From NCBI RefSeq assembly GCF_000757725.1, contig NZ_JJMU01000014.1, forward strand, positions 124,001 through 188,000: a DNA stretch of 64,000 nt. Reading direction: 5' to 3'. A model generated the notes under the pieces. The model searched no databases. It was not told where the DNA came from and saw only the letters and a program-made list of their open reading frames with translations. Shown here piece by piece: positions 20,401 through 28,933 of the stretch (within the stretch, counting starts at the first letter, position 1; the number at the start of each line of letters is the position of its first letter). A program made the position numbers and the translations under genes. Source of the stretch: Sphingobacterium deserti. Its GTDB lineage: Bacteria; Bacteroidota; Bacteroidia; Sphingobacteriales; Sphingobacteriaceae.

Positions 20401-20802
20401 TGAAGACTTGACAATATCTTCACCTTTTACGGTAGAAATTGCATATCCAAGTTTTCTTTGTTCTACTGTCCTACCCATTGCCGTAACGACAACTTCATCC
20501 AGCGCGCCGGAATCTTCTTGCAAAGTAATGTTCACTGTTTGCCCGGTCACTTCAATTTCTTGAGCGACATAGCCCACTGTTGAAAAGCGTAATTTTTCGC
20601 CCCTAGCCACCTGAATGCTAAAGCTCCCCTGCGCATCGGTTTGGGTACTTCGGTTGGTTCCGGGAACGACGACGGTAACACCCGCGAGCGCTCCGTTTGC
20701 ATCTGTTACTCTCCCCGTAACAGATTGTTGTGCAAATAACGTGCTGATGCTGATTAGCATCAACAACGATAAGATGCAACCTTTTTTGTAAAGTTTGCTC
20801 AT
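17440..20802 (-). CDS. SusC/RagA-like TonB-dependent transporter (unit 2)
   Basis: A 1120-residue outer-membrane importer with signal peptide (ending TLFAQ), regulatory-like domain (VTGRVTDANGALAGVTVVVPG), plug (ALDEVVVTAMGRTVEQRKLGY; NPENIESINILKGAAASALY) and a barrel ending RSFGLSLRASF. The N-terminus is nearly the same as that of unit 1, while the barrel and loops differ, as expected for duplicated importers that took on different glycans. Its stop TAA touches the first possible ATG of susD. The ROK gene is 248 bases upstream, so unlike unit 1 it is not translationally coupled to it. Confidence 0.96.
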   Translation of the reverse strand: MSKLYKKGCILSLLMLISISTLFAQQSVTGRVTDANGALAGVTVVVPGTNRSTQTDAQGSFSIQVARGEKLRFSTVGYVAQEIEVTGQTVNITLQEDSGALDEVVVTAMGRTVEQRKLGYAISTVKGEDIVKSSPTNFASALYGKATGVSINTNAGGGNSAVSIDIRGNMNSISFQRQPLIVVDGVITRNEEVNNQSFWDDQRIRGNGILDINPENIESINILKGAAASALYGSDAAAGVVVITTKSGKGSQGFGVDFSLSQGIEQVAMLPDYQYDFGPGYARSVGGVQNDGFIHRTVSNGRIWFGTPNQASTLNIAAPGQYNEGDIVLQPRFSAWGQFGPRFNGQEAIFWDGQIRNYVAYKDNYKKFYQDGRSGIYNVAIYNANEKSNYRLSYTRNSYQGVMESGPQNKNTFNLNSTYHITPKLDVSVIANYVNEHINNRPYMIDRMTNNYTGFLSAVNNIDWFEKYYKTSQGYKYVTAADRTQNPEEAFLLSVGGGDYMDYLWTQRERQYDEYNNRLMATGKINYKILDNLSLRGTLGTDFTSFHSENKEPNTIPLHIGTSGHYSVENNRYNILYGDILLSYNLKLSEKTALNFQAGYQGREETYNYSSANTEGGLSQRNWFSMNASNSATRGYARRRNLVKDGLFGVAGLEFNNYLFVEGSIRQERTSTLSSGNNVFYYPSISSALELSNLLKMPTFISYSKLRASFGVVGNPPDPYTANVVYDARSVSGTPTLVLPNTYGNDNLQNETKREFEIGLENNFLNNRLGLDLTYYNNQIVDMIVPLDVAFSTGTSKIMQNVGNMRNYGLEIGLNFTPIKNQNFSWDSRINFAFNRNKLTKLAENLEMLEHTNVDNGSLYVRSEVGKAAGDIYTYDLKKNADGDLLVDSRGFYIPDYDNLIVAGNIQPKTVGGFINGFQYKSFLINTVIDFRFGGQVYSPSIQYGRSAGMYKETLFGRDEQTGGIPYYVATDGRFVDARNGAPSGATIFHDGIVLEGKNADGSTNTSVIEAGEYYRLSNYWGSYPGAARTGTYKSAVFDNDFIRMREISFAYTLPATLANRIKAKNVVVSAYGRNLFFIHKTIPHLDPEATRGTNWISRANIGNAGVVPRSFGLSLRASF

Positions 20803-21050
20803 TTTCGATTAGTTTATTCGTGTTGTAATAATTTGGTCTTAACGCGTCATCACGACGGGTAACGGCTCTAATTGTTCTGATTAGTTTTGTTAATACATTA
20901 TTTCTGTTAATTATCGGTAATTGTACTTTAGACTACGGCACACACAACTAAAGTAGTCTTCGCATAAATTTTAAAAATTAGGTTAGTGCATTAAAGGTTG
21001 TTTACTTAGCCGAAATGCAGTTGAATTTCTATAGCCAGTAAAGAAACCTA

Positions 21051-22247
21051 TTAAGCGGTTTTATCCGTCAGTTGATTTTTAACTTTCTTATTCCATTCCA
21101 ATTGCTGTATTGCGATGCAGGCAGAGGCGAAAAGCTGGACATCAGTCATTTCGGATATCTCCAGTTTCGTTTGTCGCGCTAACCGTGGGATACAATATTC
21201 CTGCACAGCGGACAAGATCTGCGGCACGAGAGCCTCCCCGAAAGCAGCTCCGCGACCACTCACAATAATCTTTTGCGGATTTAAAATATGAATCAATGTG
21301 GCAATTCCTTTGCCCAACATATGCGCGATCTTCTTAATGGCGCGAATGGTTAATTGGTCACCTTTTTCATACGCTGTAAGCAAATGTTCGAATTGGATGC
21401 CCTTCTCTTGCGAGAAAATGTCTTCCAAGTATGACCGCTCGCCATTGGCCAACGACTCCTGAATATCATCGATTGCGCAGTGCAACGAAGCCTCCACTTC
21501 CAGACAGCCCTTTTTCCCACAGGAGCACAATCGGTTCTCATCCGCTAACGGAATATGGCTAAACTCACCTGCAAAACCGCTATGCCCGCGAAATAGGCCA
21601 CCCTGAATAACCATACCTAATCCCACACCCCAGTTCAGGTTTATTACCAATGCCTCGGAAACGAACCGCGCTGCACCGAAGTATTTTTCGGCAATAGCAA
21701 TTGCTGACGAATCATTCTCAATATATGTCGGAATATGGAAGTGCTTGCGGATATTATCACGCAGCGAATACAATGATGAAACCGGGTTGTAGGAGTTATT
21801 TACCCCTGTTTGCGGATCGACAAAGCCAGGTAGCGTAATACCAATAGCCAATACTGCGCGGTCGTTAATATCGCCAATGACCACCTCGATCATACCGACG
21901 ATGATCGCATAGACTTCTTCCTCCTGCTTCAGCTCAATGGCTTTTTTTACCACGGAGGTAATTGGCTTATTTTCGAGATCAAATGCCGTGACGCTAACAG
22001 AATATTGGTCAACTGCAACGGCGAGTAGGCATCCATGTGCTGCCGTATTGAGCGCGAAATTCATGGCCCGTCGCCCACCCGTGGATGCTCGTAAGCCAAC
22101 CTCCGCAATGAGGTCGTCATGCATCAGTTCATTGATTGCCCGGGTGATAAGTGGAATGCTCTTACCGATTCCATCACTGACCTCTGCAATGGATTGTGTA
22201 CTGTTAAAGTACAGATGCTTCAATATCGATGATTTTAGGCTATCCAC
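21051..22247 (-). CDS. ROK-family transcriptional regulator or sugar kinase (unit 2)
   Basis: A 398-residue paralogue of the ROK at 14295. It starts with GTG (MDSLKSSILKHLYFNSTQSI), keeps the winged helix and TGGRRAM, and has the ROK zinc motif (GHSGFAGEFSHIPLADENRL, then CSCGKKGCLEVEAS) and ENDSSAIAIAEKYFG. About 57 of the first 60 positions around the zinc site are alike in type between the two proteins. A full consensus promoter lies at 22281-22311, with an AT-rich perfect inverted repeat just upstream of the -33 box, a likely autoregulatory operator. Confidence 0.92.
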   Translation of the reverse strand: MDSLKSSILKHLYFNSTQSIAEVSDGIGKSIPLITRAINELMHDDLIAEVGLRASTGGRRAMNFALNTAAHGCLLAVAVDQYSVSVTAFDLENKPITSVVKKAIELKQEEEVYAIIVGMIEVVIGDINDRAVLAIGITLPGFVDPQTGVNNSYNPVSSLYSLRDNIRKHFHIPTYIENDSSAIAIAEKYFGAARFVSEALVINLNWGVGLGMVIQGGLFRGHSGFAGEFSHIPLADENRLCSCGKKGCLEVEASLHCAIDDIQESLANGERSYLEDIFSQEKGIQFEHLLTAYEKGDQLTIRAIKKIAHMLGKGIATLIHILNPQKIIVSGRGAAFGEALVPQILSAVQEYCIPRLARQTKLEISEMTDVQLFASACIAIQQLEWNKKVKNQLTDKTA

Positions 22248-22280
22248 AATTTCCGTGATTAGTTAGTTAATTAGTTAAGG

Positions 22281-22311
22281 CAAATATATATTCGAAAAGA
22301 ATATCTTCCAA
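22281..22311 (-). promoter_or_regulatory. promoter of ROK unit 2 (-33 TTG, N20, -7 TATATTTG)
   Basis: The minus strand has TTG at 22311-22309 and TATATTTG at 22288-22281 with exactly 20 bases between. The expected start of transcription is about 27 bases before the GTG start. Confidence 0.65.
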
Positions 22312-22313
22312 AT

Positions 22314-22336
22314 ACTTTTTAAATATTTTAAAAAGT
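22314..22336. promoter_or_regulatory. inverted-repeat operator candidate at the ROK unit 2 promoter
   Basis: ACTTTTTAAA (22314-22323) and TTTAAAAAGT (22327-22336) are perfect inverted repeats around TAT, directly upstream of the -33 box. The related word CAACTTTTTAAAATA is present upstream of ROK unit 1. Confidence 0.5.
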
Positions 22337-22607
22337 TGTAACATATTTCTTACTTTAAATAATCCGATATCAGACATCGGATATGTAAACTCCGTAGCCT
22401 TAATTAATTTCGAGAGAATGAAAAAACAATTTAGCACAGCTGAAATCGAATATTCAGGGCACCTGAAACTGCACTAAAAAGTGAATAATAACGTTGATTA
22501 TTTCTAGCATAATTGAATAAAAAAATCGAAATTTTTTATTCCACTATCTTTTATTTTTAAATAATCTGCCAAATTGTAACTTTACAGCACACCTAACACC
22601 GGCCAAA
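22337..22607. other. divergent intergenic region before the NagX-like gene
   Basis: AT-rich DNA. A near-consensus -7 box TAACTTTA at 22577-22584 lies 24 bases before the NagX-like start. No other feature was seen. Confidence 0.4.
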
Positions 22608-23834
22608 ATGAGAACTGAAAAGACAAGCATGCGCTATTATTCCCTTGATGTATTTAGAGGTGCTACTGTAGCATTGATGATTATGGTCAATAATCCCGGT
22701 TCGTGGAGCCATATTTTCGCACCATTCAAACATGCTCCATGGCATGGTTGTACCCCAACGGATCTCGTCTTCCCGTTCTTCCTTTTCGCAGTAGGTAACG
22801 CGATGTCCTTTGTGATTCCACGATTGCAGGAGGCCGGTGATGCCGTTTTCTGGAGGAAAATCGTTAAACGCACCGTCTTGATCTTCGCTATCGGTTTGCT
22901 GTTAAATTGGTGGCCCTTCGTGGAATGGATAGATGATAGTCTACAGTTCAAAGGCTGGGTTAATGCTGTCAATCCTGAACGCGGGATCCGTATCCTTGGT
23001 GTTTTACAGCGGATAGCTATCGCCTATTTCTTTGCATCTATACTGGCGTTCTATGTAAAACCGAAAACGCTAATCCTCCTGTCTGCTGCCTTATTATTTG
23101 CCTATTGGGGAGTTACGGCGTATTTGGGTGGCGAAGATCCATACTCGCTAGCCGGCTGGTTTGGCACAGACATCGACAAAGCGGTTTTGGGAGTCCCGCA
23201 TATGTACAAAGGAGAAGGGGTGCCTTTCGACCCTGAAGGATTGGCCAGTACACTTCCGGCTATCGTCCAAGTTGTATTCGGTTACCTGGCAGGTGTGTTC
23301 ATAAAGCAACAGGGACAGGTCAATTGGCTTTGGACAAAAATACCACAAAGCAACGAACCGCACTTTAAGCTGCTTGCAGGCCTTACCGTCACTGGCTTTA
23401 TGCTGATCGTGCTAGGCTGGATATGGTCTTTAGGATTTCCAATTAATAAAAAGATATGGACTAGTTCTTATGTACTTTATACGACGGGATTGGGCACACT
23501 GACTATCGGAACTATGATTTGGTATATTGAGGTGCAAGGCATCAGGAACAGCCTGACGAAATTTTTCGATGTCTTTGGTAAAAATCCATTGTTCATTTTC
23601 GTACTTAGCGGACTTCTACCGCGCTTCTTGGGATTATTTCGTATTCCTGACGGTCTTGCGGAGGACGGATCTACCCAATATACGCAAGCGCTGGCATGGT
23701 TTTACAAGTATATATGTGCGCAGATCCCCGGCCCGCCAGAAGTAGGATCGTTTGCTTATTCGCTTTGCTTTTTAGCGCTGATGTGGGTTATTTGCTACCT
23801 GTTAGATAAAAAGAAAATTTATGTGAAGGTTTAG
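22608..23834 (+). CDS. DUF5009 / NagX-like membrane acyltransferase
   Basis: The 408-residue protein is a multi-spanning membrane protein related to heparan-alpha-glucosaminide N-acetyltransferase and bacterial NagX. Typical parts are YYSLDVFRGATVALMIMVNN at the N-terminus, HAPWHGCTPTDLVFPFFLFAVG (the conserved H..W.G.T..D..FP segment), GVLQRIAIAYFFAS and GKNPLFIFVLSG. About ten transmembrane helices can be counted. NagX proteins are tied by context to N-acetylglucosamine use; the exact reaction here is unknown. It is single and divergent from the ROK-SusCD unit, and so may be controlled by the same sugar signal. Translation could also start at the second ATG, seven codons on. Confidence 0.85.
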   Translation: MRTEKTSMRYYSLDVFRGATVALMIMVNNPGSWSHIFAPFKHAPWHGCTPTDLVFPFFLFAVGNAMSFVIPRLQEAGDAVFWRKIVKRTVLIFAIGLLLNWWPFVEWIDDSLQFKGWVNAVNPERGIRILGVLQRIAIAYFFASILAFYVKPKTLILLSAALLFAYWGVTAYLGGEDPYSLAGWFGTDIDKAVLGVPHMYKGEGVPFDPEGLASTLPAIVQVVFGYLAGVFIKQQGQVNWLWTKIPQSNEPHFKLLAGLTVTGFMLIVLGWIWSLGFPINKKIWTSSYVLYTTGLGTLTIGTMIWYIEVQGIRNSLTKFFDVFGKNPLFIFVLSGLLPRFLGLFRIPDGLAEDGSTQYTQALAWFYKYICAQIPGPPEVGSFAYSLCFLALMWVICYLLDKKKIYVKV

Positions 23835-23870
23835 TCGTTCGAAGTAAAGCGTAGTGCTACGATAGGCTCT

Positions 23871-23909
23871 ATAAAAAAGCCCTGTATGTGGGTTGAAACA
23901 TACAGGGCT
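23871..23909 (-). terminator. terminator of the GH92-GH3 operon
   Basis: GCCCTGTATGT (23879-23889) and ACATACAGGGC (23898-23908) form a perfect 11-bp stem; on the minus strand it is followed by six T residues. It may also slow plus-strand transcription from the NagX-like gene. Confidence 0.85.
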
Positions 23910-23931
23910 ACAAAAATCAACTAGACGTAGA

Positions 23932-26304
23932 CTACAAGGAATAATCTTTCGTCAGCGTAAATCCGTCGGTCAACCTGATATCATCAGAAGCTGCTCCTAC
24001 TAACAGGGTGAATTTTCCCTTCTCTGTTTTCCATTTTTTATCCAAGCCCCACAGTTTAAGATCTTCTTTGGAAAGATGGAATAAAAGCTCGCGCGTTTCG
24101 CCCTTTTTAATGGCTTGTCGTGAAAACTTTTTAAGCTGTTTTACAGGCGTGACGACACTGCTTACTTCATCGACCACATATAACTGCACCACTTCTTCGC
24201 CATCCCGCGCCCCGGTATTTTTAACATTTAAGCGAACGGTACACTCGAAATCATCTGCTTGCTCAGCCAGTGTCACCTCGAGATCGCTGTAAGCAAATTT
24301 TGTATAGCTCAGCCCATAACCAAAGGCATATAGCGGCTTCGCATCAAACTCCACATAGTCGTGGTGTTTCGGTTTCGTATGGTTATAGTGCACGGGAAGC
24401 TGGCCAACAGATCGCGCAATAGAAATAGGCAATCTTCCAGCAGGATTGTAATCACCAAACAGAACATCAGCAATGGCCATACCGCCTTCCTGCCCGGGAT
24501 ACCAGGCATTGACGATCGCCGGCACATGCGCCGCTGCCCAGTTCAAATTTAATGGCCGCCCCATGATCGTTACCAAAACTACGGGCTTTCCTGTGGCTTG
24601 AAGCGCTTTCAGCAGCGCCAGTTGGTTGCCCAATAGATCCAAGCTTGCGCGGTCAAATCCTTCTCCGCTCTCCATGTCGCTTAACGCACTTGCGCCACTT
24701 TCAATATTCGCGGCACCAGTTGCTTGATAAGATGTCTTGAAGTCGCGCGCACTCGACCCGCCAAGCACCAGAATCGTTACATCTGCTTTAGAAGCCGCCT
24801 GTACCGCCGCCGCGATGTCGGAAGCACTGGTATCTCGAATGGCGCAGCCTTTGACGTACTCTACTTTTGTATCTTTCGACACGGCCGCTCGAACGCCCGT
24901 TAATACCGTTTTCACCTTCTCATCAGGTTGCGGTGCCGTGTAATCCCCCAACTGGTTGTACATATTATCGGCATTAGGCCCGATCACAGCAATCCGTTTA
25001 AGCGATTTACTGAGGGGCAAAAGATTGTGCTCATTTTTCAACAAAACTAACGCCTCACGCGCTACTCTTCTAGCAATATCAATGTGTTCCTTTGTTGCTA
25101 CTTTCTTGTCAACAACTCTTTCATCCACATAAGGCTGATCAAACAACCCCAACGCAAACTTCTGGTGAAGCACACGTGCCACTGCCCTATCCAACGTTTG
25201 TTGATCTACACGGCCTGTTTTCACGGCGTCCAATAGATTTTGATTGTACCCAGATCCACTTAAGTCTACGTCAAGACCAGCATTGAGGCTTTGTTGCGCA
25301 GCGTCGACTGCATCCGCCGCTGTAGCATGACCGCCATTGAGTCCAGATATGCTTAATAAGTCAGATACCACAAAACCATTGAACCCCCACTGTTTACGTA
25401 AAATTTCGTTTAGGAGCCAAGGGTTTGAAGAACAAGGTACACCATCGATCGAGTTATACGCTGTCATCACTGATCCAGCACCCGCTTTAACCGCAGCCTC
25501 AAAAGGAGGTAAAAAATTCTGTAACAGCGATCGTTCGCCTATACTTACACTTCCACCGTTATGCCCCCCTTCAGGAACAGCATAAGCAACGAAGTGCTTG
25601 AGCGTAGAAATAATTTTATCCGTTTGCCCAATTTTTTCACCCTGAAATCCTTTCACCATGGCCTGCCCCATTTGCGCGATCAAGTAAGGATCTTCCCCAT
25701 AGGTTTCTTCCGTTCTAGACCAGCGTGGGTCACGTGCCAAATCCAGCACTGGGCCGTAGCCATTTTTACCACCTACGGCGTATGTTTCACGTGCAATTGC
25801 GCTCGCCATTGTTTGGATTAATGTCGGGTTCCAAGTGCTTGCTTGCCCGATAGCTGTCGGAAAAACCGTGGCACCAATCGCCATGTGTCCATGTGGCGCT
25901 TCCTCTGAAAGTAATAATGGAATTCCCAAACGCGTGCTATCCACCATAAAGCGCTGGATAGCGTTAGTCGCTCTCGCAGCCTCCTGAGGGCTTAAACCGT
26001 TGGTCAATGTTTTTTGTGTCCATGGATCAGCACGTAACGTTGCCCACAATAAACCTATATGCTGTTGCTTCACCACATCTTTTAATTTTTGACTGGCACG
26101 CACGTTGTTTCCCGATTTCTCATACATTTCCCACCCCAACAACTTGGAGAGTTGCCCCACTTTTTCTTCTACCGTCATGCGGCCAATCAAATCTTCAACA
26201 CGATCCGCGATCGGGAGCTTGCTATTTTTGTAAGGCAAAACCTGAGCTTGTCCGGTTAAGAACAAACCCGTCATGCCTAAAATAAGTACATGTTTAATTT
26301 TCAT
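23932..26304 (-). CDS. GH3 beta-glycosidase
   Basis: A 790-residue GH3 enzyme (beta-glucosidase or beta-xylosidase type), retaining mechanism. The ATG at 26304 gives a proper signal peptide (MKIKHVLILGMTGLFLTGQAQ); an upstream TTG is less likely. Landmarks are RIxDLxGRMTVEEKVGQ-type opening, YGPVLDLARDPRWSRTEETYGEDPYL, KHFVAY and GFVVSD, where Asp315 is the expected nucleophile. The C-terminal alpha/beta sandwich and a fibronectin-III-like domain follow (ARDGEEVVQLYV). GH92 lies 83 bases upstream in the same operon. Substrate specificity within GH3 cannot be decided from sequence. Confidence 0.95.
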   Translation of the reverse strand: MKIKHVLILGMTGLFLTGQAQVLPYKNSKLPIADRVEDLIGRMTVEEKVGQLSKLLGWEMYEKSGNNVRASQKLKDVVKQQHIGLLWATLRADPWTQKTLTNGLSPQEAARATNAIQRFMVDSTRLGIPLLLSEEAPHGHMAIGATVFPTAIGQASTWNPTLIQTMASAIARETYAVGGKNGYGPVLDLARDPRWSRTEETYGEDPYLIAQMGQAMVKGFQGEKIGQTDKIISTLKHFVAYAVPEGGHNGGSVSIGERSLLQNFLPPFEAAVKAGAGSVMTAYNSIDGVPCSSNPWLLNEILRKQWGFNGFVVSDLLSISGLNGGHATAADAVDAAQQSLNAGLDVDLSGSGYNQNLLDAVKTGRVDQQTLDRAVARVLHQKFALGLFDQPYVDERVVDKKVATKEHIDIARRVAREALVLLKNEHNLLPLSKSLKRIAVIGPNADNMYNQLGDYTAPQPDEKVKTVLTGVRAAVSKDTKVEYVKGCAIRDTSASDIAAAVQAASKADVTILVLGGSSARDFKTSYQATGAANIESGASALSDMESGEGFDRASLDLLGNQLALLKALQATGKPVVLVTIMGRPLNLNWAAAHVPAIVNAWYPGQEGGMAIADVLFGDYNPAGRLPISIARSVGQLPVHYNHTKPKHHDYVEFDAKPLYAFGYGLSYTKFAYSDLEVTLAEQADDFECTVRLNVKNTGARDGEEVVQLYVVDEVSSVVTPVKQLKKFSRQAIKKGETRELLFHLSKEDLKLWGLDKKWKTEKGKFTLLVGAASDDIRLTDGFTLTKDYSL

Positions 26305-26387
26305 TCGTTGTATATGCTTCAATAAAGATGACGCCTATTGGCGCGATACTTTAGTCTGAATAATTTACTCTTCTACCAGGCAAGCTC

Positions 26388-28667
26388 TTATTGTACGGAA
26401 GTTGGTCTAGCCTCTTTCGCAACGCCAAATGTTGTCGACGGCGTGGTCCCCATTTCAAACGTTAACTCACCACCTTGCATAAGGTCGGCATAGCTAATGT
26501 ATGATTTCTCATAGGCCTTACCATTCAACTTTACGGACTGTATATACTTCGCTTCTTTACTGTTGTTATGGGCAACGATCGTCAAGGACTTTCCAGCATC
26601 CAACGCTAAGGTTACTTTATCGAAAAGCGGGCTTCCGAATATAAATGGACCACCAGCAGGTGAAACTTGATAAAATCCTAAGGCGGACATGACGTACCAA
26701 GCCGACATTTGTCCTACATCCTCATTTCCCGACAGACCATCCACTTTGTCCGTATATAGCGTAGCTAATGTTTGGCGTACGCGATCCGCTGCCTTCCATG
26801 GCTGCCCTGCAAAAGGATACATATAAATGACGTGGTGACTCGGCTCGTTGCCATGCGCATATTGCCCAATCAAGCCACTGATGTCCGGTGAAGCTTCTTC
26901 TCCTAGATCACCTTCAACGACGAAAAGGGAATCCAATTTATTGATAAACTTCTCCTCACTACCAAACAAATTTATAAATCCATTTACATCGTGCGGCACC
27001 AACCAGGTATATTGCCATGCATTACCCTCCGTGTAGTCATTCGCTAAATGCGCAGAATGAAACGGATCAAATTTTCCAGGTCTGAATTTTCCTTTTGAAT
27101 CCTTGCCGCGCAAAAACTGAAGATCCTTATCAAAATAATGTTTATAGGCTTGACTTCGCGCGCTAAAATAGCGGTAATCTTCGTCTGCGCCGCGCAGTTT
27201 TGCCACCTGTGCCAAGCTCCAGTCCGCAATCGCAAATTCTAAACCTTTTGCTACCGATTCTACTTTTTCTTTATCATAGGGCACATAACCATACTTTTTA
27301 TAGGATGCCAACCCGCGATCGTCTTTCATCGCTGATACCTTCATTGCTTCATAAGCAAGATCCTTATCAAACCCTTCTACACCTTTCAAGTAAGCATCAG
27401 CCACGACAATAATTCCCGGATTGCCCACCATACAGTCGGTTTCGTTGCCCACCAAATGCCATACAGGAAGTTTGCCCTGCTCTTGGTAAATGCGCAGCAT
27501 CGTATTCACCATATCCGGCAAACGATCACGGTGAATAATACTCATCAAAGGATGTGCAGCGCGATAGGTATCCCATAGGGAAAAGGTCGTATAGTTATTT
27601 CCAGACTCCAAACGATGCGGCTTAAAGTCAGAACCCATATAATCACCATTCACATCATTGAAGAGTGAGGGCGCGATCATCGTATGGTAAAGCGCTGTAT
27701 AGAAGATTTTACGTGCTATGGTATCTTTTGTTTCTACATGCACTTTTGAAAGCTCGTTGTTCCAAGCTTGATCAGCAGCTTTTTTTGTTGCGTCGAAATC
27801 CCATCCAGAAAGCTCATCCTGCATATTTAGTTTTGCATTTGCGATGCTGACAGGCGAAACAGCGACTTTTACCAACAAGGGTTTACCTCCATCATTTTTC
27901 GCAAAACTTAGCTCGCCATAGGCCCGCTTTACACGGATACTGTCGCCCGGCTGTACAGCGGTGCTATCTGCTAAACGGATACTGACAACCGGTTGCGAAA
28001 AGCTGGCGGTGAAATATATCTTTTGATTTTTAGCCCAGCCCATCGAATATCTGTAGCCAGAAACAACGGAGTCATTTTCTAAAACAATATGTCCTTCCTT
28101 CTCACCTTCCCAACCTATTCCAGCATCAAGATTTATTAAAACTTTAGGCGTTTCTTCCTTAGGAAAAACATATTTATGAAAACCCACGCGTGCGGTCGCC
28201 GTTAATTCCGCATCCACGTTAAATCGGTCCAAATGGACGGCATAATAGCCTGGACGAACTGTTTCGCTATCGCGGTTGAAGACAGAATAAGCGCCACTTT
28301 TTTGATCACCGGCCTCGCCGCGGTCGAAACGTACCTCACCAGTAAAAGGTAGAAAGACGATGTCACCTAAATCACCAATACCTGTACCGCTCAAATGCTG
28401 ATGGGAAAAGCCCATAATGGTAGAATCAGAAATATGGTAGCCCGACACCCAGTCCCAACCCGTCGATATATTAGAAGGACCAAGCTGAACGGCGCCATAG
28501 GGTACATTCGCACCTACAAAAACATGGCCGTGTCCGCCCGTGCCAATATACGGATCTACATATTGTGTAAGCTCTTCCGCGCTTGGAAGGTCAGATTGAA
28601 CACCGCATGCGTTAAACGCAAAAATGGGCGCACTAAAAAGAACGAGTTTCTTAACGAAACCTTTCAT
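26388..28667 (-). CDS. GH92 alpha-mannosidase lipoprotein
   Basis: A 759-residue GH92 exo-mannosidase. The ATG at 28667 gives MKGFVKKLVLFSAPIFAFNAC with a lipobox cysteine at residue 21, so the enzyme is membrane-anchored; longer forms would have to use a TTG. Family landmarks are YVDPYIGTGGHGHVFVGANV, PYGAVQLGPSN, GFSHQHLSGTG, EGNAWQYTWLVPHDV, LIGQYAHGNEPSHH and LSGNEDVGQMSAWYVM. It heads an operon with GH3 and is divergent from the GH29 at 28934, with 266 bases shared between them for control. It resembles the truncated GH92 at the left edge of the window. Confidence 0.95.
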   Translation of the reverse strand: MKGFVKKLVLFSAPIFAFNACGVQSDLPSAEELTQYVDPYIGTGGHGHVFVGANVPYGAVQLGPSNISTGWDWVSGYHISDSTIMGFSHQHLSGTGIGDLGDIVFLPFTGEVRFDRGEAGDQKSGAYSVFNRDSETVRPGYYAVHLDRFNVDAELTATARVGFHKYVFPKEETPKVLINLDAGIGWEGEKEGHIVLENDSVVSGYRYSMGWAKNQKIYFTASFSQPVVSIRLADSTAVQPGDSIRVKRAYGELSFAKNDGGKPLLVKVAVSPVSIANAKLNMQDELSGWDFDATKKAADQAWNNELSKVHVETKDTIARKIFYTALYHTMIAPSLFNDVNGDYMGSDFKPHRLESGNNYTTFSLWDTYRAAHPLMSIIHRDRLPDMVNTMLRIYQEQGKLPVWHLVGNETDCMVGNPGIIVVADAYLKGVEGFDKDLAYEAMKVSAMKDDRGLASYKKYGYVPYDKEKVESVAKGLEFAIADWSLAQVAKLRGADEDYRYFSARSQAYKHYFDKDLQFLRGKDSKGKFRPGKFDPFHSAHLANDYTEGNAWQYTWLVPHDVNGFINLFGSEEKFINKLDSLFVVEGDLGEEASPDISGLIGQYAHGNEPSHHVIYMYPFAGQPWKAADRVRQTLATLYTDKVDGLSGNEDVGQMSAWYVMSALGFYQVSPAGGPFIFGSPLFDKVTLALDAGKSLTIVAHNNSKEAKYIQSVKLNGKAYEKSYISYADLMQGGELTFEMGTTPSTTFGVAKEARPTSVQ

Positions 28668-28933
28668 TACGATCATAAACAAGAAACTATATAGTTTATA
28701 TAAAATGTAAACACACAAAGTAAAGATGGCGATTTTTCAACAATCCCTACCCAACCAACTGACTAAATTAACGTTTTAGCACATAAAAAAAATATTATCC
28801 TCGGATTTTTACATAATTGACCCTTCAATACCCAATCGCATACTGCAGTCTAAATTTTAAAAAATATAATTACCTTGGTCACATTATTGCGCCAGACATA
28901 AGCACAGGCGTAGCCATTGCCAAAAACGCTAAC

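Noticed and set aside
28817-28933. N-terminal extension of the second GH29
   Set aside because: It begins with TTG and would hide the signal peptide that starts at 28934.
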